Origin: Hymenobacter guriensis
Lineage (GTDB): Bacteria; Bacteroidota; Bacteroidia; Cytophagales; Hymenobacteraceae
Length of the DNA stretch: 64,000 nt
Direction of reading: 5' to 3'
Assembly (NCBI RefSeq): GCF_015773195.1
Contig: NZ_JADWYK010000016.1
Location: 62,001-126,000 of the forward strand
Shown: one piece after another, positions 11,430 to 19,693 of the stretch
Layout of the letters: every line of letters starts with the position of its first letter
Position numbering within the stretch: the stretch's first letter is position 1
The notes under the pieces: model-generated
Databases searched by the model: none
Seen by the model: only the letters and a program-made list of their open reading frames with translations
Told to the model about the DNA's origin: nothing
Program-made: the position numbers and the translations under genes

Positions 11430-11533
11430 ATAATCAGGTTAAAGCCGGTCAAAGGGCCGCCCACCGTTGCAGCAGCAGACGACCCAAGACGGAGAAAGGC
11501 CCGGACGCCCTGCGTCCGAAAAACAGGCTCCGC

Positions 11534-12091
11534 CTAGGCTTTTTTGACCAGGGCCATGCCGCACTTGGGGCAGCTGCCGGGCTTGTCGCTGGCACTGCCC
11601 TCGCACTTCATGGGGCATTCATAAGCCGCCGACACAGACTTACCAGCCTTGGCGTCGGTATCCAGCTTGTCGAAGCGCACGTTGAGGGCCTCGCTGCCGT
11701 TTTTCAGGCTCACAATGGCCGTACGGGCTTTGGCTTTCGCGGGCAGCTTGGCCACCACGTAGTCCGTGCCGCCGGCCGTCAGGGGTACCGTGATGGTTTT
11801 GTTGTTCGTGGTCTGTACCATCACCGACCCGGATAGGGTGGAGTTGGGCACGGCGGCCATCTTGTCACCGAGCAGGTAGATGCGCAGCTCGGTAGGCTGT
11901 TGCACCAGCTCCATGTGGTAGGGCTTGGCCGAACGCACCATGCCGCCGTGCGGGGCGCTGTGGGCGTGGGTTTCGCCGGGGGCAATGTGCTTGTCGGCTG
12001 CCCCCGCAGCGTGGGAATGCTGGGCCTGGGAGGCCAGCGGAGCGAGGGCGAAAAGCGCGGCGGCAACAAATGAAATTCCTAAAATCTTCAT
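11534..12091 (-). CDS. Secreted protein with C-terminal heavy-metal-binding domain
   Basis: The 185-residue product has a signal peptide (MKILGISFVAAALFALAPLASQAQ) and a His-rich N-terminus (HSHAAGAADKHIAPGETHAHSA). A beta-rich middle follows, then a C-terminal YECPMKCEG ... CPKCGMALVKK zinc-ribbon-like metal-binding domain. The same architecture and an almost identical C-terminus occur in the protein encoded at 21149-21700. It is probably a periplasmic copper-binding accessory of the efflux operon. The start at 12091 removes a 48-residue extension with no signal sequence. Confidence 0.75.
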   Translation of the reverse strand: MKILGISFVAAALFALAPLASQAQHSHAAGAADKHIAPGETHAHSAPHGGMVRSAKPYHMELVQQPTELRIYLLGDKMAAVPNSTLSGSVMVQTTNNKTITVPLTAGGTDYVVAKLPAKAKARTAIVSLKNGSEALNVRFDKLDTDAKAGKSVSAAYECPMKCEGSASDKPGSCPKCGMALVKKA

Positions 12092-12167
12092 GGGGAAACT
12101 AGAAAATGGGGTTGGTGTGAAGGGGTAAGGGTGGGGGCGGGTAACGGCCGCTACCCGCCTCCCGGGA

Positions 12168-12890
12168 TTACATCTTGTCGGCGTTCTGGTCGTGCCAAGC
12201 TTTGAAATCGGCGATTTCCTTCTGCTGGGCGTCAATCATTTTCTGGGCCATCTCCTTGAGCTTGGTGTCCTTGCCGTGAGCCAGTTCGGCCTTGGCCATG
12301 TCCACTGCGCTCTGGTGGTGCACGCTCATCATCATGTTGAAATTCATGTCCGGGTCCGCCACCATTTTGGGCATGTTCTGCATCATGCCGTCCATGGAGG
12401 CCTTCATTTTGCTGGTGAAGGGGTCGGCCGGGTCCATGGGCTTGTAATTGTTGGGGGCGGAATCCAGGCGCTCGGCAATGGGCTCCAACTCGCCGATTTC
12501 CTTCTGCTGGTCGGCCTTGATTTTCTCGGCCATCTGCTTCATGGTGGCATCCTTGCCGTCGCGCAACTCGATGTCGGCCATGGCAATGGCGCCGCGGTGG
12601 TGCTCCATCATGTGGTGGGCAAAGTCGTGGTCGGTGTTGCCCTTCATCTTCATGGCGTTCATCTTGGCCATCATGTCGTTCATCGACGCCATCAGCGGCG
12701 AGTCGCCGGCCATGCTGCCCTCGGCCATTTTGGACTGGTCCATGCCAGCCATGTCGCCGGAAGCGGTGGCATCAGTTGCGGTCGTTTCGGTGGTCGTCGC
12801 CGTGGTATCAGTGGTTTTGTCGCTGCTACAAGAGGCTACCAGCAGGGAGCCCGAGCAGAGGGCGGCGAGGAAAAAAGCGGACTTTTTCAT
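12168..12890 (-). CDS. DUF305 lipoprotein with two ferritin-like repeats
   Basis: The 240-residue protein has a lipobox ending at Cys21 (LLVASCSS), a Thr/Ala-rich linker and a Met-rich segment. Two copies of the DUF305 helix pair follow, marked by FAHHMMEHHRGAIAMADIEL and NFNMMMSVHHQSAVDMAKAEL. DUF305 proteins are helical and carry HH and Met clusters suited to copper, and they are common in copper islands. The lipid anchor suggests a periplasm-facing or surface location. It belongs to the same minus-strand operon as the pump. Confidence 0.82.
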   Translation of the reverse strand: MKKSAFFLAALCSGSLLVASCSSDKTTDTTATTTETTATDATASGDMAGMDQSKMAEGSMAGDSPLMASMNDMMAKMNAMKMKGNTDHDFAHHMMEHHRGAIAMADIELRDGKDATMKQMAEKIKADQQKEIGELEPIAERLDSAPNNYKPMDPADPFTSKMKASMDGMMQNMPKMVADPDMNFNMMMSVHHQSAVDMAKAELAHGKDTKLKEMAQKMIDAQQKEIADFKAWHDQNADKM

Positions 12891-12943
12891 GGTTTTTGGA
12901 TTGGTTGAGGGTTGGAAAAAGGAACTGGTAAGCGGGATGAGAC

Positions 12944-13903
12944 TTAGCTGGCAGCCGGGCCCTGCACGTTGATGGTGAAGTCGCCGGTGTGAATCTTGCC
13001 GGCGTGGTTGAACTGCAGGAAGACGCGGTAGAGGCCGGGGGCCTCGAAGTTGGTGTTGAAGCCGATGGCGGGGCCTTTGTCGGCCTGGTCGTTGGGGTGC
13101 ACGTGCAGGTAGCGCTCGGTGTCTTCGCTGATGACCACCACGTGGCCCAGCGCGCCGAGGTAGTTATCCAGGTCGGTCACGGGCTGGCCGTCCTTGCTGA
13201 TGGTGATTTTCATGCCCAGCAGCTGGCCGGTGTTCAGGGGCTTGTCAAACGCCAGGGTAGCCGAGTAGCCATCCTGGCTCCACTGCATGTCGTCGTTTTT
13301 GAACTTGACCGGCGTGTAGGCCGGACCCTTCACCGAAACAGGCTGGCGGCCCAGCTGGTGGCCCGAGCCCGTGGGCGTGTAGTCCTGAAACAGCACGTAG
13401 TCGCCACCCTTGGGAAAGGTGTAGGGCACTTTGTAGTTGCCCTGGGCGGTATACTCGGGGTGCTCGTGGTAGAACTGGCCCAGGTCTTTGCTGACGATGA
13501 TGAGGTGAATCTTCTTCTCGTGCACCACGGCCAGCGGGACGGGGGCGGCCTCGTTGCCGACTTCCTGCGGCGTGAAAACCAGTTGCGAGGGTTGGCCGGC
13601 CGTGAGCTGCACGGGCTGCGGCTCGAACTTCATGGCGTACGACTTGCCATTGGCCACTTTATCGTTGTGCTCCAGGTTCATGCCGCACTTGGGGCACTTC
13701 TCCCCTTCCTTGGTGCTGGTCACCTCGGGGTGCATGGGGCAGGCGTAGGTGTGGCCGCTGGCGTGGTCAGCCGTGCCTTCAGCCGGCCCGTCCGTAGGCG
13801 TCGTAACGGTGTTGGTGGCGCTGCTCGACGCGGAATCGGACGAGCAGCTGGCCACAGTGAGCAGGCCGGCGACGGCCAGCAGGGAAACGGGTAAGCGAAA
13901 CAT
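12944..13903 (-). CDS. Lipoprotein with CPMHP heavy-metal-binding domain and beta-sandwich region
   Basis: The 319-residue product has a lipobox at Cys20 (LLTVASCSS). A heavy-metal-binding domain (YACPMHPEVTSTKEGEKCPKCGMNLE) occupies about residues 50-80. A long extracytoplasmic region follows with two beta-sandwich-like halves rich in His (VHEKKIHLIIVSKDLGQFYHEHPEY; LHVHPNDQ; QFNHAGKIHTGDF). Such proteins are found next to Cus systems in Bacteroidota and probably bind or present metal at the cell surface. No enzyme motif was seen. Confidence 0.75.
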   Translation of the reverse strand: MFRLPVSLLAVAGLLTVASCSSDSASSSATNTVTTPTDGPAEGTADHASGHTYACPMHPEVTSTKEGEKCPKCGMNLEHNDKVANGKSYAMKFEPQPVQLTAGQPSQLVFTPQEVGNEAAPVPLAVVHEKKIHLIIVSKDLGQFYHEHPEYTAQGNYKVPYTFPKGGDYVLFQDYTPTGSGHQLGRQPVSVKGPAYTPVKFKNDDMQWSQDGYSATLAFDKPLNTGQLLGMKITISKDGQPVTDLDNYLGALGHVVVISEDTERYLHVHPNDQADKGPAIGFNTNFEAPGLYRVFLQFNHAGKIHTGDFTINVQGPAAS

Positions 13904-13969
13904 AAAATGGGAATTGGGTGAGAAAAGGAGGCGCCAGCAGTGGCGACCTCGGCGGCAGCAGGAGCCGCG

Positions 13970-14101
13970 TTAGGCCTGCCACTGCTGCCAGAGCACGAAG
14001 ACCAGTGCGGCGGCCAGCACGGCGTAGAGCAAGCCCGTGAGCAGGCGGCGTAGCGGCCCGCGGGGGGACGGGCCGGCGGCCGGTTCGCAGCAATCTTTCA
14101 T
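13970..14101 (-). CDS. Small single-TM protein with N-terminal CC pair
   Basis: From the ATG at 14101 the frame gives only 43 residues: MKDCCEPAAGPSPRG, then a basic stretch and a membrane helix (LLTGLLYAVLAAALVFVLW). The adjacent cysteines and the position between two copper-island genes suggest a small membrane metal-binding protein. The longer upstream frame lacks support. Because it is short, it could still be spurious, but strand, spacing and composition fit the operon. Confidence 0.5.
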   Translation of the reverse strand: MKDCCEPAAGPSPRGPLRRLLTGLLYAVLAAALVFVLWQQWQA

Positions 14102-14159
14102 TGCGGAGAAGGGTAATCCCGGAAGATGGAAGAGGAGGAAAAGCCAGCTTAGGCGGCGC

Positions 14160-14217
14160 GACGGGCAAACGAAAAGGCCCGCCCCGGACACAGCATAGCT
14201 GTGCCGGCGCGAGCCTT
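14160..14217 (-). terminator. Hairpin terminator after the His-rich protein gene
   Basis: On the minus strand, GGCACAGC and GCTGTGTCC lie within a longer imperfect GC stem, followed by GGCCTTTTCGTTT. It lies just downstream of the stop at 14233 and upstream of the 43-residue gene, so it may attenuate rather than end the operon. Confidence 0.55.
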
Positions 14218-14232
14218 AGCGCGTCGGATTAA

Positions 14233-14757
14233 TCAGACAGTCAGCGACTGGATGAAAATGCGGATGTCGGGTATTTTGGGTTTTAGCTGCCGGCGAGCCA
14301 CCAGCAGCACGGGCCGCGTGCGGTCCCATTGTTGAAAGCGGACCACCAGGGCCAGCGGGGCCGGGGGCAATGCCACCGGCATGAATGCCATCTTCTCAAT
14401 GCCGGCTTTCGGCGGATGGGCCAGCGAGGCCCACACGGCAGCGGCATCGTCCTGGCAGCAGGCTCCCTTGGAACCGTGCTTGTGCGGTGCCGGGGTTTCG
14501 CTCTCGTGGTGCTCGTGCTTGGCCGTAGCGCCGGGCTCTTTCCCATGGGAATGACCTTCCTCGTGGGAGTGCGGCGCCTTGTGCTCTTGCTTATGCTCAT
14601 GGGCCAGCGTACCGGCCGGGTGCTGATGCGGCTGTCCGACGGCCGGCGCGACCGGCATGGCCAGCGCGCAGACGACCTGCCCAAAGAACACGTTGAGGAA
14701 GACCACCAGCAAGGAGGCCGCCATCGTGCGTCGGGAATGGGTCTTGAGTCGGAACAT
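14233..14757 (-). CDS. His-rich secreted/membrane protein, first gene of the cus-like operon
   Basis: The 174-residue protein has an N-terminal hydrophobic segment (MAASLLVVFLNVFFGQVVCALAM). A very His-rich stretch follows (HQHPAGTLAHEHKQEHKAPH, HSHEEGHSHGKE, HEHHESETPAPHKHG) and then ACCQDD. The region from about residue 115 to the end is ordinary and hydrophobic-basic. The histidine cluster is typical of proteins that buffer Cu, Zn or Ni outside the cytoplasm. No family name is certain. It starts about 17 bases after a TAATTTTG -7 element and opens the operon. Confidence 0.65.
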   Translation of the reverse strand: MFRLKTHSRRTMAASLLVVFLNVFFGQVVCALAMPVAPAVGQPHQHPAGTLAHEHKQEHKAPHSHEEGHSHGKEPGATAKHEHHESETPAPHKHGSKGACCQDDAAAVWASLAHPPKAGIEKMAFMPVALPPAPLALVVRFQQWDRTRPVLLVARRQLKPKIPDIRIFIQSLTV

Positions 14758-14773
14758 TGGTACGAAGCAACGA

Positions 14774-14781
14774 CAAAATTA
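14774..14781 (-). promoter_or_regulatory. Bacteroidota -7 element of the cus-like operon
   Basis: On the minus strand the bases read TAATTTTG, matching TAnnTTTG. It lies 17 bases before the start of the His-rich protein gene. No clear TTG -33 element was found at the expected distance, which fits an activator-dependent promoter. Confidence 0.45.
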
Positions 14782-15016
14782 TTCGAAAGGTTTGAAAGGC
14801 CCGCCATGTGCTTGCCCCCTCCCTACGGGCAGCTGGCTTCAACTACTCATCTTCTATGCCGTTGAAAATGCGGGTTTTAGTGCGGTAACCAGCTCTTTAG
14901 CCCGTCAATCAAGTCCCGGCACGAGATGCTCGTCATTCTCCAGCGCTGGAAATTTTACAAGCCTGATAGCCTAATCATATACACCCGATTCAGAAAGATG
15001 ACTTGGGCCGTGAATG

Positions 15017-15043
15017 TTGTAAGTGCTAGGCTCAATTCTACAC
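15017..15043 (+). promoter_or_regulatory. Copy 4 of the proposed copper-regulon operator, before copA
   Basis: It reads TTGTAAGTGCTAGGCTCAAT followed by TCTACAC. It matches copy 2 (3357-3389, opposite strand) at TTGTAAGTG, GGC, CAAT, CT and AC with identical spacing, plus AAT just upstream. It lies 86 bases before the copA start. Confidence 0.6.
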
Positions 15044-15128
15044 ATCTATTGCCAACGGAAAGGAGTTTAGTTGGTGTTGATTAGGACGTCAGCGGTTTGC
15101 TGCTGCTTTGCCCTGTACCTTACTACTT

Positions 15129-17456
15129 ATGGAAACCACTCATCATCACCATCCAGCACCGGCGGCGCCCGTGGGTCCGCCCCCGGTGCCGGCCCCTGGC
15201 ACTGAAACGGCAACCCTCAACATCGAGGGCATGACCTGCGCTTCCTGCTCCAACTTTGTGGAAAAGGCCCTGAGCCGCACGCCCGGTGTCAAAAGCGCCA
15301 CCGTAAACCTGGCCAGTGAAAAAGCCACTATTGAGTTCCTGCCGGGCCAGATTGACCGCGCCGGCCTCAAAGCCGCCGTCGAGCAGGCCGGCTATGGTGT
15401 ACACGAAGCTAATCCGGCCGTGGCTGCCAACGTGCTGGCCTCCGACGAAGAGCTTGAGGCCCGCAAGGCCGCCGCTTACGAGAGCCTGAAGCGCCGCTTT
15501 CAGGTAGCGGTGGTGCTGGCCGTCATTGTCATGGCCTTAAGTATGCTCATGCTCTGGCCTGCCATGATGAGCCGCGTCTCGATGCCCGTCCTGAACTACG
15601 TGCTGCTGGCCCTTACCCTGCCGGTGCTGCTCTACAGCGGCCGCGAGTTCTTTATATCCGCCTGGAACGGCTTCCTGCACCGCACGGCCAGCATGGATAC
15701 GCTCATTGCTGTTGGTACGGGCGCCGCGTTCCTGTACAGCCTGGCCGCGACGCTGATTCCGGACTGGTTCCGGCAGCACAACATCATGCCGGAGGTGTAC
15801 TATGATACCACGGCCACCATCATTGCCCTGATTCTGCTCGGCAAGGTGCTCGAAAGCCGGGCCAAGTCCAAAACCTCGGCCGCCATCAAGGCCTTGATGG
15901 GGCTGCAAGCCAAAACCGCCCGAGTGGTGCGGGGCAGCCAGGAAATCGACGTGCCTATCGAGCAGGTGCTGGTGGGCGACGAAGTGGTAGTGCGCCCGGG
16001 CGAGAAGGTAGCTACTGACGGGATGATACTCACCGGCAGCTCGGCCGTGGACGAGAGCATGCTCACCGGCGAGAGCTTGCCGGTGGAGAAGAAGGAAGGC
16101 GACAACGTGTTCGGGGCTACCCTCAACAAGACCGGTTCCTTTCGCTTTCGCGTTAGTAAGGTGGGCGCCGAAACCATGCTGGCCCAGATTGTGAAGTTGG
16201 TAGAGGAAGCCCAGGGCAGCCGCGCGCCCATCCAGCAGCTGGCCGACAAGGTCAGCGCCGTGTTCGTGCCGGTGGTCATCATGATTGCCATTGCTACGTT
16301 CTTGCTCTGGTTTGACCTGGCCCCCGAAGCCAGCCGCGTGCCGCTGGCGCTGGTCAATTTCGTGGCCGTGCTCATCATTGCCTGCCCCTGCGCCCTTGGG
16401 CTGGCCACGCCCACGGCCATCATGGTGGGCACCGGCAAAGGCGCTGAGCACGGTGTGCTGATTCGCAACGCCGAGGCCCTGGAGAAAGCCGAGAAAGTAA
16501 CCACCGTGCTGCTGGACAAAACCGGCACCATTACCCGGGGTGAGCCCGCCGTGACTGACTTTGTGCCCACCAACGGCGACACGCCCGCCCATCTGCTGCC
16601 CCTGTTGGCGGCCGTAGAACGGCAAAGCGAGCACCCCCTGGCCGAAGCAGTGGTGCGCTACGCCGATGCCCAGAATAGCGCACCGCTCACAGCCACCGCC
16701 TTTCAGGCCTACGAGGGCCGGGGCGCCGGGGCCACCGTCGACGGGCAGGTAATCCTGCTCGGCAACCGGCGCCTGCTCAGCGAAAACAACGTGGTGCTTT
16801 CCACTGATACCGAGCAAGCCGCGGCCCAACTGCTGAGCCAGGCCAAAACGGTGCTCTACGCCGCCATCGGCGGGCACGTGGCTGCCTTGATTGGGGTAGC
16901 CGATACGGTGCGTGAGTCGAGTCTGGCAGCCATTCAGGCCTTGCAGGCGGACGGCATTGAAGTAGTGATGATGACCGGCGACAATCAGCAGACGGCCGCT
17001 AAGGTGGCCGAGCAGGTCGGCATCAAGCGCTTCTTTGCCGAAGTGCTGCCGGCCGACAAAGCCAGCAAAGTGAAAGAGCTGCAGGCCGAAGGCCGGGTGG
17101 TGGCCATGGTTGGCGACGGCATCAACGACGCGCCCGCCCTGGCGCAGGCCGACATCGGCCTGGCCATGGGCGGGGGCACCGACGTGGCCATGGAAGCCGC
17201 CGGCATCACGCTCATGCGCTCGGACCTGCAGGGCGTGGTCACGGCCATCGACCTCTCCCGCCAGACCATGCGCACGATTAAGCAGAACCTGTTTTTCGCC
17301 TTCATCTACAACACGCTGGGCATTCCTATTGCGGCGGGGCTGCTGTACCCCTTCACGGGCTGGACTCTTTCCCCTATGATAGCCGCCGCGGCCATGGCCC
17401 TGAGCTCGGTGTCGGTGCTCACCAACTCACTGCGCCTGCGCGGCTATAAGGCATAG
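15129..17456 (+). CDS. copA: Cu(+)-exporting P1B-type ATPase CopA
   Basis: The 775-residue protein has an N-terminal HHHH, one HMA domain (GMTCASC, Cys37/Cys40) and the full P-type ATPase set: TGES in the actuator domain, the CPC metal site in ACPCALGLATPTA, phosphorylated DKTGT, SEHPLAEA in the nucleotide-binding domain, MTGDN and GDGINDAPAL. The last two membrane helices carry YN and the MAxSSxSVxxNSLRL pattern typical of Cu(+)-specific P1B-1 pumps. It exports Cu(I) from the cytoplasm. The start at 15129 (METTHHHH) is preferred over one 7 codons upstream. The first gene of a plus-strand block, it follows the proposed operator. Confidence 0.95.
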   Translation: METTHHHHPAPAAPVGPPPVPAPGTETATLNIEGMTCASCSNFVEKALSRTPGVKSATVNLASEKATIEFLPGQIDRAGLKAAVEQAGYGVHEANPAVAANVLASDEELEARKAAAYESLKRRFQVAVVLAVIVMALSMLMLWPAMMSRVSMPVLNYVLLALTLPVLLYSGREFFISAWNGFLHRTASMDTLIAVGTGAAFLYSLAATLIPDWFRQHNIMPEVYYDTTATIIALILLGKVLESRAKSKTSAAIKALMGLQAKTARVVRGSQEIDVPIEQVLVGDEVVVRPGEKVATDGMILTGSSAVDESMLTGESLPVEKKEGDNVFGATLNKTGSFRFRVSKVGAETMLAQIVKLVEEAQGSRAPIQQLADKVSAVFVPVVIMIAIATFLLWFDLAPEASRVPLALVNFVAVLIIACPCALGLATPTAIMVGTGKGAEHGVLIRNAEALEKAEKVTTVLLDKTGTITRGEPAVTDFVPTNGDTPAHLLPLLAAVERQSEHPLAEAVVRYADAQNSAPLTATAFQAYEGRGAGATVDGQVILLGNRRLLSENNVVLSTDTEQAAAQLLSQAKTVLYAAIGGHVAALIGVADTVRESSLAAIQALQADGIEVVMMTGDNQQTAAKVAEQVGIKRFFAEVLPADKASKVKELQAEGRVVAMVGDGINDAPALAQADIGLAMGGGTDVAMEAAGITLMRSDLQGVVTAIDLSRQTMRTIKQNLFFAFIYNTLGIPIAAGLLYPFTGWTLSPMIAAAAMALSSVSVLTNSLRLRGYKA

Positions 17457-17499
17457 GCCTAACGCGGGGCTATTTTTTCTCCCTTTTGTTCTCGTTCTT

Positions 17500-17877
17500 A
17501 TGGATACTTCTCAGATAATTGTGACCCTGGTGGGCGTGGGCCTGCTGGCGTTCGTGGGCTGGTTTTTCTTCCTGGCCCCGCACCGGGTGGCGGCGGCTGT
17601 GTCCTCTTCGGCGGGCGTGCAGCAGGTGGACATCGTGGTGAAGGGCGGCTACTCGCCCAACGTCATCGAGGTGGAGCACGGCAAGCCCGTGCAGCTAAAT
17701 TTCTACCGCGACGAGGAAGGTACCTGCTCCGAAGAGCTGCTGCTGCCCGATTTCAACATCCGCCGGGACCTGGCGCCGTTTAAAACCACGGCCATTGAGT
17801 TTTTGCCGAAGCAAGCCGGTACCTTTGAGTTCACCTGCGGCATGCACATGCTGCGGGGGAGCCTCGTCGTTAAATAA
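17500..17877 (+). CDS. Membrane-anchored cupredoxin-domain protein
   Basis: The 125-residue product has an N-terminal membrane helix (residues 5-25) and a cupredoxin-like domain (about 41-125). Potential copper ligands are Cys76 (GTCSEE) and Cys113, His116 and Met117 in FTCGMHM. The domain faces the periplasm and may hand copper to or from CopA, whose gene ends 43 bases upstream. The short size is normal for this family, which is usually found after copper ATPase genes. Confidence 0.8.
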   Translation: MDTSQIIVTLVGVGLLAFVGWFFFLAPHRVAAAVSSSAGVQQVDIVVKGGYSPNVIEVEHGKPVQLNFYRDEEGTCSEELLLPDFNIRRDLAPFKTTAIEFLPKQAGTFEFTCGMHMLRGSLVVK

Positions 17878-17882
17878 GCGTC

Positions 17883-18509
17883 ATGCTGCAATCCGCCACT
17901 TCGGTGTTGCCGGCCCCCGCGGCCGGGGCCACCCGTCTCTTCATTCGCAACATGGTGTGCCCCCGCTGCCTGCGGGTGGTGCAGCGCGAGCTGGAGAAGG
18001 TCGGGCTGGTGGTGGACAACGTGGCCCTGGGTGCCGCCAACGTGCGCATGGCCGATGGCAGCCCGGTGGACATGCCGGTGGTGGAGGCCGCGCTGCAGGC
18101 GTTCGGCTTCGCGCTCGTCAACGACCCGCGCGACCAGCTCGTGGAGCAGGTCAAGGCCCTGGTGGTGGAGCTCATCCACTACACCCCGGCCGAGCAGCAG
18201 CCCTATCAGACCTACTCACACTTCATCAGCGAGCGGCTGGGCCGCTCCTACGCCTACCTCTCGCATCAGTTCTCGCTGCGTGAGGGCCTGACGCTGGAGA
18301 AGTACATCATCCGCCAGAAGGTGGAGCGCGCCAAGGAGCTGCTCAGCTACCAGGACGCCAAGGTGGCCGAAGTGGCCCGCCTGCTGGGCTACAGCAGCGC
18401 GGCGCACCTGACCAACCAGTTCCGGCAGGTGACGGGCATGTCCCCGTCCGACTTCCAGGCCCTGGGCCCGGGCAGCGCGGGCCGGCTGAGCCTGCACAAC
18501 TTGGCCTAA
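17883..18509 (+). CDS. Second HMA-AraC fusion regulator
   Basis: The 208-residue protein matches the one at 3913-4497 throughout. An HMA-like domain has Cys26 and Cys29 (RNMVCPRCLRVVQREL), a linker follows (VEQVKALVVELIHYTP), and an AraC DNA-binding domain ends it (LEKYIIRQKVERAKELL, VARLLGYSSAAHLTNQF, TGMSPSDFQ). It follows the cupredoxin gene after 5 bases and is in the copA block. Each half of the copper island thus carries one regulator of this type. Metal sensing by the CxxC is inferred. Confidence 0.8.
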   Translation: MLQSATSVLPAPAAGATRLFIRNMVCPRCLRVVQRELEKVGLVVDNVALGAANVRMADGSPVDMPVVEAALQAFGFALVNDPRDQLVEQVKALVVELIHYTPAEQQPYQTYSHFISERLGRSYAYLSHQFSLREGLTLEKYIIRQKVERAKELLSYQDAKVAEVARLLGYSSAAHLTNQFRQVTGMSPSDFQALGPGSAGRLSLHNLA

Positions 18510-18510
18510 A

Positions 18511-18556
18511 GCTGGAAACTTTACAACGCCGGAGGGCAAATTGTGCGCATACCAGG
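18511..18556 (+). promoter_or_regulatory. Weak copy of the proposed copper operator before the DUF305 gene
   Basis: This segment reads GCTGGAAACTTTACAACGCC, then GGAGGGCAAATTGTGC and GCATACC. It shares TTTACAA, GCCGG and GCAAAT order with the stronger copies, but the spacing differs by one or two bases. It lies about 65 bases before the start at 18621. GCTGGAAA plus TTTACAA recurs at 14943. Confidence 0.35.
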
Positions 18557-18620
18557 GGGGGCTTAGTCCGTTAAGAAGCAGGAGCATTTGCTCCATCATT
18601 CCGACTAAAAATCCTTTTCC

Positions 18621-19250
18621 ATGCCACATTCCTTCCGCCTCCCCTTGTTGGCTTCCCTGCTGGCCTTTGGTGCCCTGACTTCCTGTAAAAAGGACGACGC
18701 CGATGGCCTCATGGTGCAGCCCCACGACCAGAATGCCTTCATGACCATCATGCACGACATGAGCAAGGAGATGGACATGATGACCGCCACCATGGACCCC
18801 GACAACGACTACGCCAAGATGATGGTGATGCACCACACCGGCGCCATCAAAATGGCTCAGAAGGAGCTCAGCGACGGCGACGACGCCACCATCAAAGACA
18901 TTGCCCAGAAGATGATAGCGGCGCAGCAAGCGGAAATCACGCAGTTCAACGCCTTTCTGACCAGCCACCCGGCCCATGCCCCGATGGTGATGGAATTCAT
19001 GGACCGCGCCATGATGGCCATGGAAACCATGGACAAGAACAACGACCTGCGCGTGCTCACCGGCGACGCGGACCAGGACTTTGCCCAGCTCATGATTGAC
19101 CACCACACCAGCGCCATCGAGATGAGCGAGGACGAACTGTCCCTGGGCCGCGAGACCACGCCCAAGACCATGGCCACCAAAATCATTGCCGACCAGCAAA
19201 TGGAAATTAAAGAGCTGCAGGACTGGCTGCTTAAAAATAAGAAGTACTAG
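18621..19250 (+). CDS. DUF305 lipoprotein with two ferritin-like repeats
   Basis: This 209-residue protein has a lipobox (LLAFGALTSCKK) and two DUF305 repeats with paired histidines (YAKMMVMHHTGAIKMAQKEL and FAQLMIDHHTSAIEMSEDEL), separated by a Met-rich helix (MVMEFMDRAMMAMETM). It is a paralogue of the protein at 12168-12890 but lacks the long Thr-rich linker. A role in copper binding at the cell surface is inferred from composition and context. A terminator follows at 19276. Confidence 0.82.
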   Translation: MPHSFRLPLLASLLAFGALTSCKKDDADGLMVQPHDQNAFMTIMHDMSKEMDMMTATMDPDNDYAKMMVMHHTGAIKMAQKELSDGDDATIKDIAQKMIAAQQAEITQFNAFLTSHPAHAPMVMEFMDRAMMAMETMDKNNDLRVLTGDADQDFAQLMIDHHTSAIEMSEDELSLGRETTPKTMATKIIADQQMEIKELQDWLLKNKKY

Positions 19251-19275
19251 TCATCCCGCTGCATTCAGTTGAAGT

Positions 19276-19302
19276 GAGCGGCTCTTCGGGGCCGCTCTTT
19301 TC
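19276..19302 (+). terminator. Rho-independent terminator after the DUF305 gene
   Basis: GAGCGGC and GCCGCTC enclose an 8-base loop and are followed by TTTTC. It lies 25 bases after the stop at 19250. Confidence 0.75.
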
Positions 19303-19334
19303 ATTGCTTCCTCTTTTCCTTCTGTCTGCTGCCT

Positions 19335-19649
19335 ATGGTGCACGCTCTTCTCCACTTGCTGGTGCCCGGGGTCGTGGCCCTGCTGTTTTACCGGCCCCGC
19401 TGGCGCCGGGCCTGGCTCATTTTGGCGGCGGCGCTGTTGCTGGACGTGGACCACGTGCTGGCCACGCCCATGTTCGACCCCGCTCGCTGTAGTATCAACT
19501 ACCACCTGCTGCATACTTACTGGGCCATGGGCGGCTACGTGCTGATGCTCTTTCCACGGGTTACCCGCGTGTGGGGCGTGGGCTTTTTGCTGCACATGGC
19601 CCTCGATTACGCCGAGTGCTGGCAACTGGGCATCATCTGGCCGCAGTAA
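19335..19649 (+). CDS. DUF6122 membrane protein
   Basis: The 104-residue protein matches the DUF6122 pattern: HLLVPG, a first membrane helix, then LLLDVDHVLATPMFDPARCSI with the conserved DxDH, LLHTYW, a second helix and a third with HMALDYAEC. The conserved DxDH and downstream histidines resemble the metal-dependent DUF457/YdjM-like membrane hydrolases. The substrate is unknown. The reason for its presence between copper genes is not evident. Confidence 0.75.
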   Translation: MVHALLHLLVPGVVALLFYRPRWRRAWLILAAALLLDVDHVLATPMFDPARCSINYHLLHTYWAMGGYVLMLFPRVTRVWGVGFLLHMALDYAECWQLGIIWPQ

Positions 19650-19693
19650 TCAGCTGTCCAGTGCCTTGCGCTCTCTTTTCTTGCTTCTGTTCT

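Larger units (their letters stand above)
14758..15128. promoter_or_regulatory. Divergent regulatory region between the cus-like operon and copA
   Basis: This 371-base region contains no gene. It holds a minus-strand -7 element (14774-14781), a strong copy of the proposed copper operator on the plus strand (15017-15043), and a weaker related element at 14943-14975 that shares GCTGGAAA and TTTACAA with 18511-18527. The stretch around 14830-14940 shows nothing recognisable. Confidence 0.6.

Noticed and set aside
15537..16877. Minus-strand frame of 446 codons opposite copA
   Set aside because: The product has no domain, while copA on the other strand has every catalytic motif; long antisense frames are common at this GC content.
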